A stretch of 64,000 bases of DNA, taken from positions 1 through 64,000 of the forward strand of contig NZ_JAJUXK010000005.1 of assembly GCF_021390335.1 (NCBI RefSeq). Reading direction: 5' to 3'. Made by a program: the position numbers and the translations under genes. How positions within the stretch are numbered: the first letter of the stretch is position 1; each line of letters begins with the position of its first letter. This DNA comes from Dyadobacter sp. CY343 (GTDB taxonomy: Bacteria > Bacteroidota > Bacteroidia > Cytophagales > Spirosomataceae). Of the stretch, positions 17,503-27,240 are shown in pieces. Below the pieces are notes generated by a model that saw only the letters and a program-made list of their open reading frames with translations, did not search any database and was not told where the DNA came from.

Positions 17503-18942
17503 TTAAATGTCTGTGCCATGTAAGGCAAAGTGTTTAGCCAGAAGCATTATTCCCTCTTTCAGGTCCTTTTCGGAAAGCGATCCGTAGCCCAACCTGATGC
17601 CGTTGACCGACGGGTCGTTGCTATAATGTTCTGGCGGAAGTATTTTAACCCCACTTGCGGCCATCATGTCTTTGATCTGCTGCCAGTTTTGCGCTTGCTT
17701 TGGTTGTATCCAAATCGCCAGACCGCCTTCCGGAACTGTATAATCAGCCCTTTCTTTTAGATAAGTATTTAGCAGCGAAACCGTGTAGTCGCGCTTTGCT
17801 TTGTAGTAGCTTGTTGCTTTTTTAATGTGGCGTTTTATCGTTCCGTCGTGGATCAGCTGCAAAACGGCCTGTTCCATAATGCCATCACCCTGAACATCAA
17901 TAATCTTGCGCAGCTCGCCCACTTTTGAAATCAGCGAAGCATCATGACTAACCAGATAGCCAATGCGTAAGGCAGGCGCAACAACCTTGCTCATCGTGCC
18001 GATGTACACATAGTTTTGCAGCTCGGCAAAGCTCGAAACTGGAAGCACCGGACGATACCCGAAATGAAATTCGTTGTCGTAATCGTCCTCAATGATGGTA
18101 AATCCATAAGCGTTGGACAAGCGGATCAGTTCAAGCCTTCGTTGCAGACTTAATGTTACCGTGGTCGGATATTGATGATGCGGTGTTATGTAAATGGCCT
18201 TAATGTTAGGGTGCGTTTTCAAATGATCAATTACATCCTGAATAACCAGACCGTCCTTGTCAACACGAACCGGCAGCAATGTGGCACCGGCAGTTTCAAA
18301 TGCTTTCCAGGCAGGCTGGTAACCCGGATTTTCGACCAGAACAAAATCGCCTTTTGAACAAATACAATGGGCAGCGAGATACATCGCCATCTGGCTGCCA
18401 CGCGTCACGCAAACGGAACTGCTGCTGACTTGCATACCACGTTGATGGTTCAGCATTTGTACAATGGCTTCGATGAAATCTGCATGACCGAATTCGCAGC
18501 CGTAACCCATCATTTGCCATCGTGCACTCCGGTTGAAAATCTGCCGGTATCCACGCGCCAGCTCGGTCACGGGTGCGATTTTGCTATCGGGATAACCATC
18601 ATCAAAAATGATCCTGTAATGTTGCTTCGGTAGGCTTTGATCCGGTGTGGTGATTTCTGCCTTACGCTGCCTGCTGAACACCGGCAGTGTACCGGCAACA
18701 AATGTCCCTTTCCGCTCCTTGGATACAATCCATTCTTCGTTAAGCAGCACATGCAATGCTTCTACAATCGTATTCCGGTTCACATGTAACATTTCGGCCA
18801 GGTTGCGGCTTCCTGGCAAAGCATCACCGCTACTAAGTCTTCCAGATTGAATATCTGAAATGACAGCATCCGCGATTTGCAGATAAACTGGCTTTTGTGA
18901 CTTGTGATCAATCCGGATTTCCAATTTCCAGGGTCTTAGCAT
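17503..18942 (-). CDS. MocR/PdxR-family regulator (GntR wHTH + aminotransferase-like domain)
   Basis: 479 residues, the standard MocR length. A GntR winged helix occupies about 8-75 ('QKPVYLQIADAVISDIQSGRL', 'LPGSRNLAEMLHVNRNTIV'). A fold-type I aminotransferase domain follows, with the PLP-lysine region 'GTMSKVVAPALRIGYL' and 'IIEDDYDNEFHF'. PdxR-type members sense PLP and control pyridoxine genes, but no pdx gene is in view. The local partner is a PaiB-like gene, so the target is uncertain. The 230-bp upstream region is shared with the divergent thioredoxin-like gene. Confidence 0.85.
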   Translation of the reverse strand: MLRPWKLEIRIDHKSQKPVYLQIADAVISDIQSGRLSSGDALPGSRNLAEMLHVNRNTIVEALHVLLNEEWIVSKERKGTFVAGTLPVFSRQRKAEITTPDQSLPKQHYRIIFDDGYPDSKIAPVTELARGYRQIFNRSARWQMMGYGCEFGHADFIEAIVQMLNHQRGMQVSSSSVCVTRGSQMAMYLAAHCICSKGDFVLVENPGYQPAWKAFETAGATLLPVRVDKDGLVIQDVIDHLKTHPNIKAIYITPHHQYPTTVTLSLQRRLELIRLSNAYGFTIIEDDYDNEFHFGYRPVLPVSSFAELQNYVYIGTMSKVVAPALRIGYLVSHDASLISKVGELRKIIDVQGDGIMEQAVLQLIHDGTIKRHIKKATSYYKAKRDYTVSLLNTYLKERADYTVPEGGLAIWIQPKQAQNWQQIKDMMAASGVKILPPEHYSNDPSVNGIRLGYGSLSEKDLKEGIMLLAKHFALHGTDI

Positions 18943-19173
18943 TGGACTAGCTGGTTTTATTTGAATGTCTCATTTCAACAGGCCAAAGTAAAATGTGCAT
19001 GCATTCTACCAACTGTTAAGGTTCAGGTGATTATTATGATTTTACAAAGTTGGATAAGTCGAAGCTGAGCCAGATAGTCCAGTATTATTAATTCAAAATG
19101 GTCCAGCAAGTATCGTTAGGGCTCCTCACTAAGTTTGAATCGGCAATGGTGCCAGCTATCAAATATCACAAAA

Positions 19174-19407
19174 ATGAGCAAGTCAATTTTCTATCACGCA
19201 GGTTGCCCGGTATGCGTCAGTGCAGAGCACGACATTCTTAATCTAATCGGTGCAGATCAGGTTGAAGTTGTAAATATCGGGGAAGACCGCAGCCGTCTCA
19301 GCGAAGCAGAAAGTGCTGGGATTAAATCGGTTCCCGCACTGCTTACGCCCAATGGCAATGTACTGCACATCAATTTCGGCGCATCGCTGGAAGATGTTAA
19401 AGGTTGA
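19174..19407 (+). CDS. Thioredoxin/glutaredoxin-like small protein
   Basis: From the ATG at 19174 (chosen because residues upstream of it do not fit the fold) the product has 77 residues. 'IFYHAGCPVCVSAEHDIL' carries a CPVC redox motif after the first strand, and 'IKSVPALLTPNG' supplies the cis-Pro loop, as in glutaredoxin-like proteins. It is cytoplasmic by sequence. It leads a run of redox genes (secreted CxxC protein, Cys-rich MarR, catalase). A short hairpin (19416-19432) follows the stop. Confidence 0.7.
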   Translation: MSKSIFYHAGCPVCVSAEHDILNLIGADQVEVVNIGEDRSRLSEAESAGIKSVPALLTPNGNVLHINFGASLEDVKG

Positions 19408-19462
19408 AGAAAAGGCCGGCAGAACCTGCCGGTAACGCTAATTTATCTTGACTAATCAAAAC

Positions 19463-20194
19463 ATGAAAACGACAATATTCACGCTCGCCGCCATCCTGTC
19501 CTTCACGGCCGCTATGGCATGCGAACATTGCAAAAAATACGAAGACTCAAAGGATTTTAAGATCAAATCAGCGCAGGTAATCCATAATAAAAAATACGGA
19601 TCACTCGAATTTGAGATCACTGTGGAAGGAACGGCCGGAAAGACTGTTCCCACTGCCGTGGGGAAAATGGATATGGCCCCTGTCTTAGGATACGTTTTTC
19701 CTACAACATTGAAGCCGGAAGATATTGGTTTTAATCCAACCGAAGGCATTGTGGCCCTTGCCCTTACTTCGCATCCTGATTTCGACGATAGCCCGCTTTG
19801 GGATGAGAATGCCGACGGCAAGTTTGATAATGACGGCATTGTATGGCACCCGCACTGGGTGGTTCTTGTAAAAGACGAGCGTGTAAAAGGCGGACTCTCG
19901 GTAAAGGAATATAAAAAGGCAGATAAAATAACAAAGCCTAAAACAGCCCCCGACATGCCTATGTATATGGATTCGCCAGGTTATCAGGTCGTTACCCAGC
20001 AAAGCGCAATCCGTGTTTCAGTGCCTACATACAGGGTCAATAATAAGGTGGATTTCAATTACGATGCCGTCAGTTGCTATATGCAGGTGTCCGCTCCGGC
20101 AAATGGCATGTCCATGGACAAGCCGATGCTGGGTGTTATTAATGTTTATAGCGTGCTTTCTGGCAAACTGACCTTGCCTTACAAGGTAAAATAA
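19463..20194 (+). CDS. Secreted hypothetical protein with N-terminal CxxC
   Basis: I start at the ATG at 19463; a TTG five codons earlier is less likely. The 243-residue product opens with a signal peptide ('TTIFTLAAILSFTAAMA') and a CEHC motif directly after it. The rest is beta-rich, with a calcium-loop-like 'DENADGKFDNDG' segment and a His-rich 'WHPHW'. No family recognised. Its position between a thioredoxin-like gene and a redox-type MarR/catalase pair suggests a periplasmic stress role, by context only. Confidence 0.65.
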   Translation: MKTTIFTLAAILSFTAAMACEHCKKYEDSKDFKIKSAQVIHNKKYGSLEFEITVEGTAGKTVPTAVGKMDMAPVLGYVFPTTLKPEDIGFNPTEGIVALALTSHPDFDDSPLWDENADGKFDNDGIVWHPHWVVLVKDERVKGGLSVKEYKKADKITKPKTAPDMPMYMDSPGYQVVTQQSAIRVSVPTYRVNNKVDFNYDAVSCYMQVSAPANGMSMDKPMLGVINVYSVLSGKLTLPYKVK

Positions 20195-20202
20195 GCCGGG
20201 CC

Positions 20203-20775
20203 ATGACTGAAATTGATGGAAAGATCGTTGATGCATTGGCAAGGGTCTCGCAGGCATTTCGCGTATTGCTTCGCAACGAAGGGAAGTTGAATGCATTGAG
20301 CCCCATACAAATCCAGATCCTGATCTTTCTGCTTTTTCAATTCGGGGAAAGCTCCAAAGTCACTGCCTTAGCGCGGCATTTTGATCTGACCAAAGCCACA
20401 GTCAGCGACAGTGTCAAGTCGCTTGCACAAAAGTGCCTGATTGAAAAATATGTGGATGCTGCGGATGTAAGAAGTTACATGATTGTATTGACTGGGCGGG
20501 GCAGGGAGTTGGCCCTTAAAAGTGCCGGTTTTGCGTGGGCCATTGAAAAACCGCTGGACATACTATCTCCAATGCAAAAAGAAATCATGTTTACAGGTTT
20601 GCTCCAACTTATCCGGCAGCTTCACCTGGCCGGCATTATCAGCATTCAACAAATGTGTTTCACTTGCTGTCATTACGATCATCTTGGCAGTGGGCATTAC
20701 TGCAAGTTGTTAAAAAGCGGCTTGGCAGACAAGGAGTTGAAACTCGATTGTGCTGATCATCATCTAAGCCTTTAA
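20203..20775 (+). CDS. MarR-family regulator with C-terminal cysteine cluster
   Basis: 190 residues. The winged helix runs about 30-105 ('[19 protein letters not shown]', then '[16 protein letters not shown]'). The C-terminal extension carries Cys152, Cys155, Cys156, Cys167 and Cys183 in 'CFTCCHY', 'HYCKLL' and 'LDCADHH', a layout that could bind a metal or Fe-S cluster or sense oxidants. The start is 8 bp after the preceding stop and catalase follows 35 bp downstream, so peroxide-responsive control of catalase is a reasonable inference. Confidence 0.8.
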   Translation: MTEIDGKIVDALARVSQAFRVLLRNEGKLNALSPIQIQILIFLLFQFGESSKVTALARHFDLTKATVSDSVKSLAQKCLIEKYVDAADVRSYMIVLTGRGRELALKSAGFAWAIEKPLDILSPMQKEIMFTGLLQLIRQLHLAGIISIQQMCFTCCHYDHLGSGHYCKLLKSGLADKELKLDCADHHLSL

Positions 20776-20810
20776 ACAGGCTGGATTTTACCTTACCTAA
20801 TCTGAACACT

Positions 20811-22301
20811 ATGGACAACAACCAATTGACCAATCGGACCGGTGCGCCCGTGCCGGACAACCAAAACATCATGACCGCCGGCAAGCGGGGGCCGGCACTT
20901 CTGCAAGACACATGGTTTTTAGAGAAAATGGCGCACTTCGATCGGGAAGTGATCCCTGAGCGCCGCATGCATGCAAAGGGTTCGGGCGCATATGGGGTCT
21001 TCAAAGTGACGCACGACATAACTAGGTTTACCAAAGCGGATCTTTTCTCTGACCTTGGCAAAGAAACAGAAGTGTTTGTACGGTTTTCTACCGTTGCTGG
21101 CGAGCGCGGCGCGGCTGATGCCGAAAGGGACATTCGCGGCTTTGCCTTGAAATTTTATACCAATCAAGGCATCTGGGACTTGGTAGGAAACAATACGCCG
21201 GTTTTCTTTCTTCGTGACCCACTGAAATTTCCTGATCTGAACCACGCTGTGAAACGCGATCCGAGGACGAATCTGCGTAGTGCCGATAATAACTGGGATT
21301 TCTGGACACTTTTGCCGGAAGCATTACATCAGGTAACGGTCGTGATGAGCGACCGCGGTTTGCCAAAAAGTTACCGGCATATGGACGGTTTTGGCAGTCA
21401 TACATTCAGTTTTATCAGTGGTGACCAAAAGCGTTATTGGGTCAAATTTCATTTGAAAACACAACAGGGAATTCAAAACCTGACCAACCGCGAAGCAGCT
21501 GATTTGGTTGGAAATGACAGAGAAAGCCATCAGCGTGATCTTTTTGACAACATTGAAGCGGGTAACTTCCCGAAATGGAACATGTATGTGCAAATCATGG
21601 AAGAAGGCGATGCTTACAGCTATCCAATCAATCCTTTTGATTTGACGAAAGTGTGGCCACACGCTGACTTTCCACTCATTCCAGTCGGCGAGCTGGCATT
21701 GAATCGAAATCCATCCAACTATTTTGCAGAAGTCGAACAAGCTGCGTTTAATCCCGCTTCCGTGGTTCCGGGGATTGGTTTTTCGCCGGATCGAATGTTG
21801 CAGGGGCGGCTTTTTTCATACGGCGACGCGCAGCGTTATAGGTTAGGCGTTAACCACCACCAGATTCCGGTGAATGCGCCTAAATGCCCTTACCATTCTT
21901 ACCATCGCGACGGTGCGATGCGCACAGATGGAAATTATGGCGGCACCACATCTTATGAGCCCAACAGTTTCAGCCAGTGGCAACAGCAGCCTGATTTTAG
22001 TGAGCCGCCGCTCCAAATTACTGGGGAAGCGGCACATTGGGACCACCGCGAAGACAACGACTATTTCAGCCAACCGGGAAACCTGTTCCGTTTGATGAAT
22101 GAACAGCAAAAGACAGCGCTTTTCAATAACACAGCAGAAGCAGTTGGCGGCGCGCAGCATTTCATTCAAATCCGCCACATTCGTAACTGCTATCAGGCCG
22201 ACCCGGAATACGGACGGGGCGTGGCAAAGGCGCTTGGCTTATCTATGGAGGTAGTCCGTGATTACCAGGGTTACGAAATGAAGCCGCTTTCGGAAATGTA
22301 G
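20811..22301 (+). CDS. katA: Catalase, monofunctional haem type (clade 3-like)
   Basis: 496 residues, typical of small-subunit catalases. Visible are the catalytic His54 in '[15 protein letters not shown]', the distal Asn in '[10 protein letters not shown]' (127-128), the proximal haem-ligand Tyr337 in '[14 protein letters not shown]', and '[17 protein letters not shown]'. It converts hydrogen peroxide to water and oxygen in the cytoplasm. No signal peptide. It closes the redox group and is separated from the convergent aldolase gene by a bidirectional terminator. Confidence 0.93.
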   Translation: MDNNQLTNRTGAPVPDNQNIMTAGKRGPALLQDTWFLEKMAHFDREVIPERRMHAKGSGAYGVFKVTHDITRFTKADLFSDLGKETEVFVRFSTVAGERGAADAERDIRGFALKFYTNQGIWDLVGNNTPVFFLRDPLKFPDLNHAVKRDPRTNLRSADNNWDFWTLLPEALHQVTVVMSDRGLPKSYRHMDGFGSHTFSFISGDQKRYWVKFHLKTQQGIQNLTNREAADLVGNDRESHQRDLFDNIEAGNFPKWNMYVQIMEEGDAYSYPINPFDLTKVWPHADFPLIPVGELALNRNPSNYFAEVEQAAFNPASVVPGIGFSPDRMLQGRLFSYGDAQRYRLGVNHHQIPVNAPKCPYHSYHRDGAMRTDGNYGGTTSYEPNSFSQWQQQPDFSEPPLQITGEAAHWDHREDNDYFSQPGNLFRLMNEQQKTALFNNTAEAVGGAQHFIQIRHIRNCYQADPEYGRGVAKALGLSMEVVRDYQGYEMKPLSEM

Positions 22302-22314
22302 ATAGTATTCCAAT

Positions 22315-22350
22315 AAAAAATCATCCCTATTTAAAACAGGGATGATTTTT
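22315..22350. terminator. Bidirectional terminator between katA and the aldolase gene
   Basis: An A-run, the stem half ATCATCCCT, loop ATTTAAAAC, the stem half AGGGATGAT, and a T-run form a symmetrical hairpin usable by both convergent genes. Confidence 0.85.
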
Positions 22351-22363
22351 CTGTTTAAACGTT

Positions 22364-23257
22364 TCAGTCAAAGACCACTTTCGTGGTTTCCAGAATATGC
22401 CTGAGTTCTGTGGTTTCAGTTTCGGTTAGCGGTTGCAATGGCGCGCGCAAATGTCCTGCGTTTTCTCCAAGAATTGTGAGCCCTGCCTGAATGGCCCGGG
22501 GCAAGCCTTTGGCGACGATGAACGTGAGCAGATTCAACTGCTCGAGAAAGAGAATTTGGGCTGATGCCAGATCATTGTTCAGGATTGCGTCGTATAGACT
22601 CAGGTTGAGTTCGGGGATCAAATTGGGTGCGGCGGTGCACCATCCGTCGGCGCCTGCGGCAAATGCAGCGAGTGCCAGCGGGTTGGAGCCATTGTAAAAT
22701 GCCACATCATCACCCAGTTCTCTTTTTAGCAAATGCATGCGCTGCACATCACCCGTGCTTTCTTTGATCATGGTTACATTGGGAATTTCCAGCAACCGTT
22801 TCAAAAGGGTAGGCGGCATATCGACTCCGCCTGTTGCCGGGTTGTTGTATGCCATGATGGGAATAGAGATTTTAGAAGCGACGGCATCGTAGTGCCTGAC
22901 GATCTCATCATCGGTCAGCTTCCAGTAACTCATCGGAATGATCATTACAGCGGTTGCGCCTGCTTTTTCGGCAAAGCTGGCATGATAAATCGTGCGCTCG
23001 GTGGTAAGGTTGGACACACCGACCAAAGTCGGCACCCGCCCCGCAACTTGCTGGATCGTAGCCTCGGTAATGGCCTCTTTTTCCTGATCTGTAAGGTATG
23101 GTAGCACGCCAGTGCTTCCCAGTGGCGCTATGCCGTGTGAACCGGATGCAACGAGGCGTTCAACCAGTGTCTTGAACAGGGGCAGATCTACGCTTTCATT
23201 TTCGTCAAATGGCGTAATAGGGTATGCGATGATCCCCTTGAATGGAACATTTTTCAT
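22364..23257 (-). CDS. Dihydrodipicolinate synthase (DapA)-family aldolase
   Basis: 297 residues from the ATG at 23257 (a TTG lies three codons upstream). It is a TIM-barrel class I aldolase: 'GSTGVLPYLT' replaces the GTTGE substrate loop of true DapA, 'AYNNPATGG' supplies the Tyr region, and 'MIKEST' holds the Schiff-base Lys. The altered loop argues against lysine biosynthesis and for a sugar-acid or related aldolase. A cupin gene lies just upstream on the same strand. Confidence 0.8.
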   Translation of the reverse strand: MKNVPFKGIIAYPITPFDENESVDLPLFKTLVERLVASGSHGIAPLGSTGVLPYLTDQEKEAITEATIQQVAGRVPTLVGVSNLTTERTIYHASFAEKAGATAVMIIPMSYWKLTDDEIVRHYDAVASKISIPIMAYNNPATGGVDMPPTLLKRLLEIPNVTMIKESTGDVQRMHLLKRELGDDVAFYNGSNPLALAAFAAGADGWCTAAPNLIPELNLSLYDAILNNDLASAQILFLEQLNLLTFIVAKGLPRAIQAGLTILGENAGHLRAPLQPLTETETTELRHILETTKVVFD

Positions 23258-23319
23258 TTTTATCAATGGTTAAAAAAGTGAAATGAAGTCTCCGGCATGA
23301 AGACTTCATTTGAATGGTT

Positions 23320-23796
23320 TTAAAGATCTCTTCCTTCTTCTTCACGAAGCGCAACGCCCAGATTTTGAAGCTGGGGCGCGTTTTCGCAGGCAATGTATTT
23401 TGCCGGCTGTGTACCGCTCAGGTTTTGATGTCTGTGCCATGCCCAGGAAGGAATGTAAACGGCATCTCCCTTTTCCCATTCCACTTTTTCACCCTCGATT
23501 TCCGTAAATCCTTTTCCCTCGAGAACATACAGCACCGTTTCGTAAGTATGACGGTGCCTGTTGGTCAGCTGGCCTGGTAATAAGCCGCCGATGGTCATAC
23601 TCACATTTTTGCTGGGCAGATCCACGAAGAACACGGGATGCTTCCTTTCTGTCGAAAATTGGCTGTGCTCTCCCGCGTTTTCCACATTCTTATGGATCAG
23701 ATAGGCCGGTTTTTGAAACTGCGGCCGTGCAAATGTCTGATGAAAATCCTTTGAACTGAACGTATCCATGATTGAAAACTTTTGTGTTTCACGCAT
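23320..23796 (-). CDS. Cupin-domain protein
   Basis: 158 residues (a second ATG at codon 10 gives 149 and is about equally likely). The cupin core is clear: 'GQLTNRHRHTYETVLYVLEG' has the metal-binding His/His/Glu set, followed by 'GDAVYIPSWAWHRHQN'. These single-domain cupins are dioxygenases, isomerases or binding proteins. Co-orientation with the DapA-family gene 62 bp downstream suggests a shared carbohydrate or aromatic-acid pathway. Confidence 0.75.
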   Translation of the reverse strand: MRETQKFSIMDTFSSKDFHQTFARPQFQKPAYLIHKNVENAGEHSQFSTERKHPVFFVDLPSKNVSMTIGGLLPGQLTNRHRHTYETVLYVLEGKGFTEIEGEKVEWEKGDAVYIPSWAWHRHQNLSGTQPAKYIACENAPQLQNLGVALREEEGRDL

Positions 23797-23879
23797 TATT
23801 GCATCACAAAAGTATTGCAGTCATGGACGGCCGGAATGGTACAGAATCAAGATAAATCCCTGGGCCAGCTTCTCGTTCA

Positions 23880-25085
23880 TTATCCCACAGCCAATGTCGC
23901 CGGACCAAACTCTTCAAAATGGATGGCCTCGCGCGCAACACCCTGCGCACTCAGATAGTCAAAATGTTTCTTGATAAAAGCGCCCGGTCCGCAGATGTAA
24001 TATTGGGCATCGGGTTGCATGGCTTGCTGCACCTTGCTCAGATCCACAAAACCTTCATAATAACCATCTTCAATTTGTTGTTCAATCTTGTCATAAAAAG
24101 TGTGGACAGACATTGTGCCATGCTTTTCGCCCAACTCACGCACAAGATCTTTAAATGCATGCACCCGGTAACCGCGGCATCCATGTATCCAGGTAACCGG
24201 TCTTTTGTTTCCGACAGAGATCAAATAATCCAGCATACTTATGAATGGAGTGAGGCCAACACCACCGCTGATGAATATAACCGGGTTCGTGTTTTCAATA
24301 TCCAAAACAAAGTCCCCGGACGGCGCAGCCACTTCAATCATTGCACCCTGCTGAATGCTGTTGTGCAGTAAATTGCTGACATAGCCCTCCGGCCGCTGCT
24401 GGTTGCCATGCTCTTTCTTAACGGAAATGCGGTAATATTCACCATTAGGAGCGCAGGAAATGCTGTATTGCCGTGGCTGGAATACATTCAATTCTGGCAC
24501 AAACAAGCGGACAGTAATGTATTGTCCCGGAATAAAACCGGCTACTTTTCCCTGGTCATAAGGATGCAGATAGAATGAAGTGATCTCCTGCGATTCCTGC
24601 ACTTTTTGTTTTACCACAAATGGCCGCCACCCGCTCCATCCACCTTCTTTCGCTGCGGACTGGCTATACAAATCAGCTTCTGCCCCCGACATAATCCCTG
24701 CCAGTTGCTGGTAAGCGACCAGCCAGGCATCGATCAGCTCAGGCGTTGCCGCCTCGCCAAGCACCTCGCTAATGGAAGCCAACAAATGCTTGCCCACAAT
24801 GGCATACTGCTCGGGTCTGACGTCCAGACTTACATGTTTGTTGGCGATCCGGTTTACGGCATGCGAAAGTACTTGCGGGTTGTCGATATGTTCTGCATAT
24901 GCCAGCACAGCCATTGCCAGCGCAGTGGGCTGTGCTCCTGAATGCTGGTTTGCCGAATTAAACACATTTCTGAGCTCGGGATTTTTTGTGAGCATTCTGT
25001 TATAAAAATAAGTGGTCAGCGCCACGCCGTTTGCTTTTAAAACTGGCACAGTGGCCTTTACGAGATCTTTTTGTTCGTTTGTCAT
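23880..25085 (-). CDS. hmp: Flavohaemoglobin, nitric oxide dioxygenase
   Basis: 401 residues, the usual Hmp length. The globin domain (1-140) shows 'TTYFYNRML' and the proximal-His region 'LSHAVNRIANKHVSL'. The FAD domain shows 'FIPGQYITVRL' and 'RQYSISCAPNG', and the NAD-binding domain 'GGVGLTPFISML' and 'YYICGPGAFIKKH'. It oxidises NO to nitrate using NAD(P)H. It is divergent from an Rrf2/NsrR-type gene, the classic arrangement for NO-responsive control. Confidence 0.93.
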   Translation of the reverse strand: MTNEQKDLVKATVPVLKANGVALTTYFYNRMLTKNPELRNVFNSANQHSGAQPTALAMAVLAYAEHIDNPQVLSHAVNRIANKHVSLDVRPEQYAIVGKHLLASISEVLGEAATPELIDAWLVAYQQLAGIMSGAEADLYSQSAAKEGGWSGWRPFVVKQKVQESQEITSFYLHPYDQGKVAGFIPGQYITVRLFVPELNVFQPRQYSISCAPNGEYYRISVKKEHGNQQRPEGYVSNLLHNSIQQGAMIEVAAPSGDFVLDIENTNPVIFISGGVGLTPFISMLDYLISVGNKRPVTWIHGCRGYRVHAFKDLVRELGEKHGTMSVHTFYDKIEQQIEDGYYEGFVDLSKVQQAMQPDAQYYICGPGAFIKKHFDYLSAQGVAREAIHFEEFGPATLAVG

Positions 25086-25120
25086 TTATTAAATATATAA
25101 ATACCTTTTTATCTTTTATC

Positions 25121-25151
25121 CAAAATTAAATTAAAAACATTAAAGGACAAG
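25121..25151 (-). promoter_or_regulatory. Probable hmp promoter, Bacteroidota -33/-7 type
   Basis: On the minus strand, CTTG (25151-25148) is followed after 19 nt by TAATTTTG (25128-25121), matching the Bacteroidota TTTG-N19-TAnnTTTG pattern with one mismatch. It would place the transcript start some 30 nt before the hmp ATG. Confidence 0.6.
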
Positions 25152-25162
25152 AATATCTTTTA
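25141..25162. promoter_or_regulatory. Candidate NsrR-type operator
   Basis: Imperfect inverted repeat TAAAGGA-N8-TCTTTTA in the hmp/Rrf2 intergenic region. Its centre covers the hmp -33 element, and a TAAATTTG -7-like element of the divergent gene lies 7 bp to its right, so one bound repressor could control both genes. Confidence 0.45.
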
Positions 25163-25188
25163 TTATTTTTAAATTTGGGTTTACGGCT

Positions 25189-25626
25189 ATGGCGATCTTT
25201 TCAAAAACGTGCGAGTATGCAATAAGGGCGGTGCTTTATATCGCACACAAATCTGCTTTGGGCAAGAGGGTAGGGATCAAAGACATTGCAGCAGGCATTG
25301 ATTCTCCCGAACTTTACCTTGCCAAGATTTTGCAAGATTTGAGTAGAAAAGGCATAATTAGTTCCGTAAAAGGACCAAACGGCGGTTTTTACATTGAGAA
25401 CGGATCTTTATCCAAGCCAATAAGCGACATCGTAGAGGCAGTGGATGGGAACGCACTCTTTTATGGCTGTGCGCTGGGCTTAAAACAGTGTTCAGAAATC
25501 CAGCCATGCCCACTCCATGACCAGTTCAAGGCTATTAGGGATCAAATTAAAGATCTGCTTTTTACCACAACGATTGGAGCATTTAACCAGGAGCTACTGG
25601 CAGGCATGCTTGCTTTGAAGAAATAG
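25189..25626 (+). CDS. Rrf2-family regulator, NsrR-like NO sensor
   Basis: 145 residues. N-terminal winged helix ('FSKTCEYAIRAVLYIA', 'KILQDLSRKGIISSVKGPNGGF') and three cysteines, Cys94, Cys101 and Cys107 ('GCALGLKQCSEIQPCPLH'), in the place of the Fe-S ligands of Rrf2 sensors such as NsrR and IscR. Divergence from hmp supports an NsrR-like role: the cluster reacts with NO and repression of hmp is lifted. Confidence 0.82.
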   Translation: MAIFSKTCEYAIRAVLYIAHKSALGKRVGIKDIAAGIDSPELYLAKILQDLSRKGIISSVKGPNGGFYIENGSLSKPISDIVEAVDGNALFYGCALGLKQCSEIQPCPLHDQFKAIRDQIKDLLFTTTIGAFNQELLAGMLALKK

Positions 25627-26098
25627 GGTAATAGGCTTAGTAAAATGGCTCGTTTGATTGCATGTGCTCTATAAGATTCATATTCTATGTTAAGAGCTAC
25701 TAGGTTAGATAATTCTCCCGAGCATCTGAAAATTCAAAACAAGACAAGCATCCGCTATCTTGTAATATCCCTTTACTTTAATTTTTTTGCCGAGTTCACT
25801 TACCGATTGTAGGCGATTGAGTAGCTCAAATAAGACTATTGAAAACTGGAACGAAAACCTCCGTTTTCTTCACTTGTGATTGCCACTTTAAGTTAGAACG
25901 GACAGTCTCAAAAAAGATGAATGTCACTAATGAGATAGTATCCACAGCAGTTACGTAGTCTGATGCTAAGCGTGATTAGATAATCATGTTTTGTAACTTT
26001 CGTTAACTTATAGGTTTCTAAGGCGTACAGAATTTGTAGCTTGCACCTTTGAACCTATTTAGCACTGGATACGAGATTGCAATTATCACAAGCCTTTT
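25627..26098. other. Gene-free spacer
   Basis: About 470 bp with no supported gene on either strand. A small GAAAAC-CTCC-GTTTTC hairpin near 25855 is too weak to name. Confidence 0.5.
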
Positions 26099-26470
26099 AT
26101 GACTAACTCTATGCCCTATAAAGTATCTACAATCATTTGTTTGCTAATCTCGTTGCAAGCCCATGCACAGGTGCGCCCCTATACGGTCCGTGGGGAGCTA
26201 CTTTCCACCAGAGCGACAAAAGCATATCTAATTTATGCTGATCCTGGTACAGGGCAAAAGACAATGGATTCGTGTGTAGTCAAAGATGGAAAGTTTCTTT
26301 TCAAAGGAACTGTCAACATTCCGGCAAGAGCTTTTGTAAGATCTCACCCAGATCAAGGCAGTATTGATTTGTACCTTGAACCCGGACAGATCAAAATTTA
26401 TAGTCCTGATTCTTTGTCGTCGGCTATTATCGAAGGAGGCAACGTAAATATCGTGACTTCAATGTACTAA
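26099..26470 (+). pseudogene. 5' part of frameshifted DUF4369-TlpA thioredoxin gene
   Basis: 123 residues with a signal peptide ('STIICLLISLQAHAQ') and the DUF4369 beta-domain ('YTVRGELLS', 'DGKFLFKGTV', 'LYLEPGQIKIY'), which in Bacteroidota precedes a TlpA/ResA-like thioredoxin. The frame stops at 26470 just where the second half begins in another frame. Restoring one base around 26462-26472 would join the two into a protein of about 380 residues, the usual length. Confidence 0.75.
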
Positions 26471-26472
26471 GG

Positions 26473-27240
26473 TTGCGGCTGGCGCCCATTGAGGCAAAGG
26501 GACGAAAAGTTAGTACCCAAGCACGCGCTCAGATGCACTTGTCCCCAGAGCTAAAAAAAGATACCACATTCCTGGAAGGCTTCAAACGAAAGATGATGCA
26601 GATTGACCGTGAAATGGAAAGGGCCTATCAAAAGTTTTTAGAAGAGAACCCTGATAATCTTATTGCCATCGAGGCTATCGACTATATCCTTGGACCTAGA
26701 CCGGACATAGACTTGGCGGAGAAGCTCTTTAGAAATTTGACTAGCTCGGTTCAAAATAGCCCCATGGGCCTTCATTTTGCAGCCAGATTATCAAATTTAC
26801 GGAACGTAAAAATCGGATCCCTGGCTCCTGATTTTTCACAACTCGATACAGCGGGGAAAAAGGTATCCCTCTCTGACTTTCGCGGCAAATATATCCTGAT
26901 TGATTTTTGGGCGAGCTGGTGTGGTCCATGCAGGGCAGAACATCCACGTCTTAAAAAGGAATTCGAGAAGTATAAGGAGAGGGATTTTTCGATCATTGGC
27001 ATATCCTTGGACAAGAAGTCTGAACGAGATGCCTGGATTAGAGCAATTCAGAAAGATAAATTAGTTTGGAGCCAGCTTTCCGACCTTCAAGGTTGGTCAA
27101 ACCAGGTGGCCAGGATGTATGATATCCATGCTATTCCAGCAAATTTTTTGATTGACCCGAACGGGATCGTCATTGCAAAAGATTTGAGAGGCAATTTGTT
27201 ATCCGACAAGCTGGCAGAAATTTTTGGAGCGAGTCGGTGA
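26473..27240 (+). pseudogene. 3' part of frameshifted gene: TlpA/ResA-like thioredoxin domain
   Basis: The frame is open from 26410 and has no good start of its own (TTG at 26473). After a helical linker the thioredoxin domain runs from about residue 110: 'APDFSQLDTAGKKVSLSDF', the redox motif 'WASWCGPC', 'IIGISLDKK' and 'IPANFLIDPNG'. In intact form it would be a periplasmic thiol-disulfide oxidoreductase. Without the signal peptide this half cannot be exported, so the locus is probably inactive unless the indel is a sequencing error. Confidence 0.75.

Noticed and set aside
22364..23257. Naming the aldolase dapA of lysine biosynthesis
   Set aside because: The GTTGE substrate loop is replaced by GSTGVLPYL and the neighbour is a cupin gene; only family level is supported.
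26460..26475. Programmed ribosomal frameshift in the TlpA-like gene
   Set aside because: No slippery heptamer or downstream pseudoknot is evident; a simple indel is more economical.
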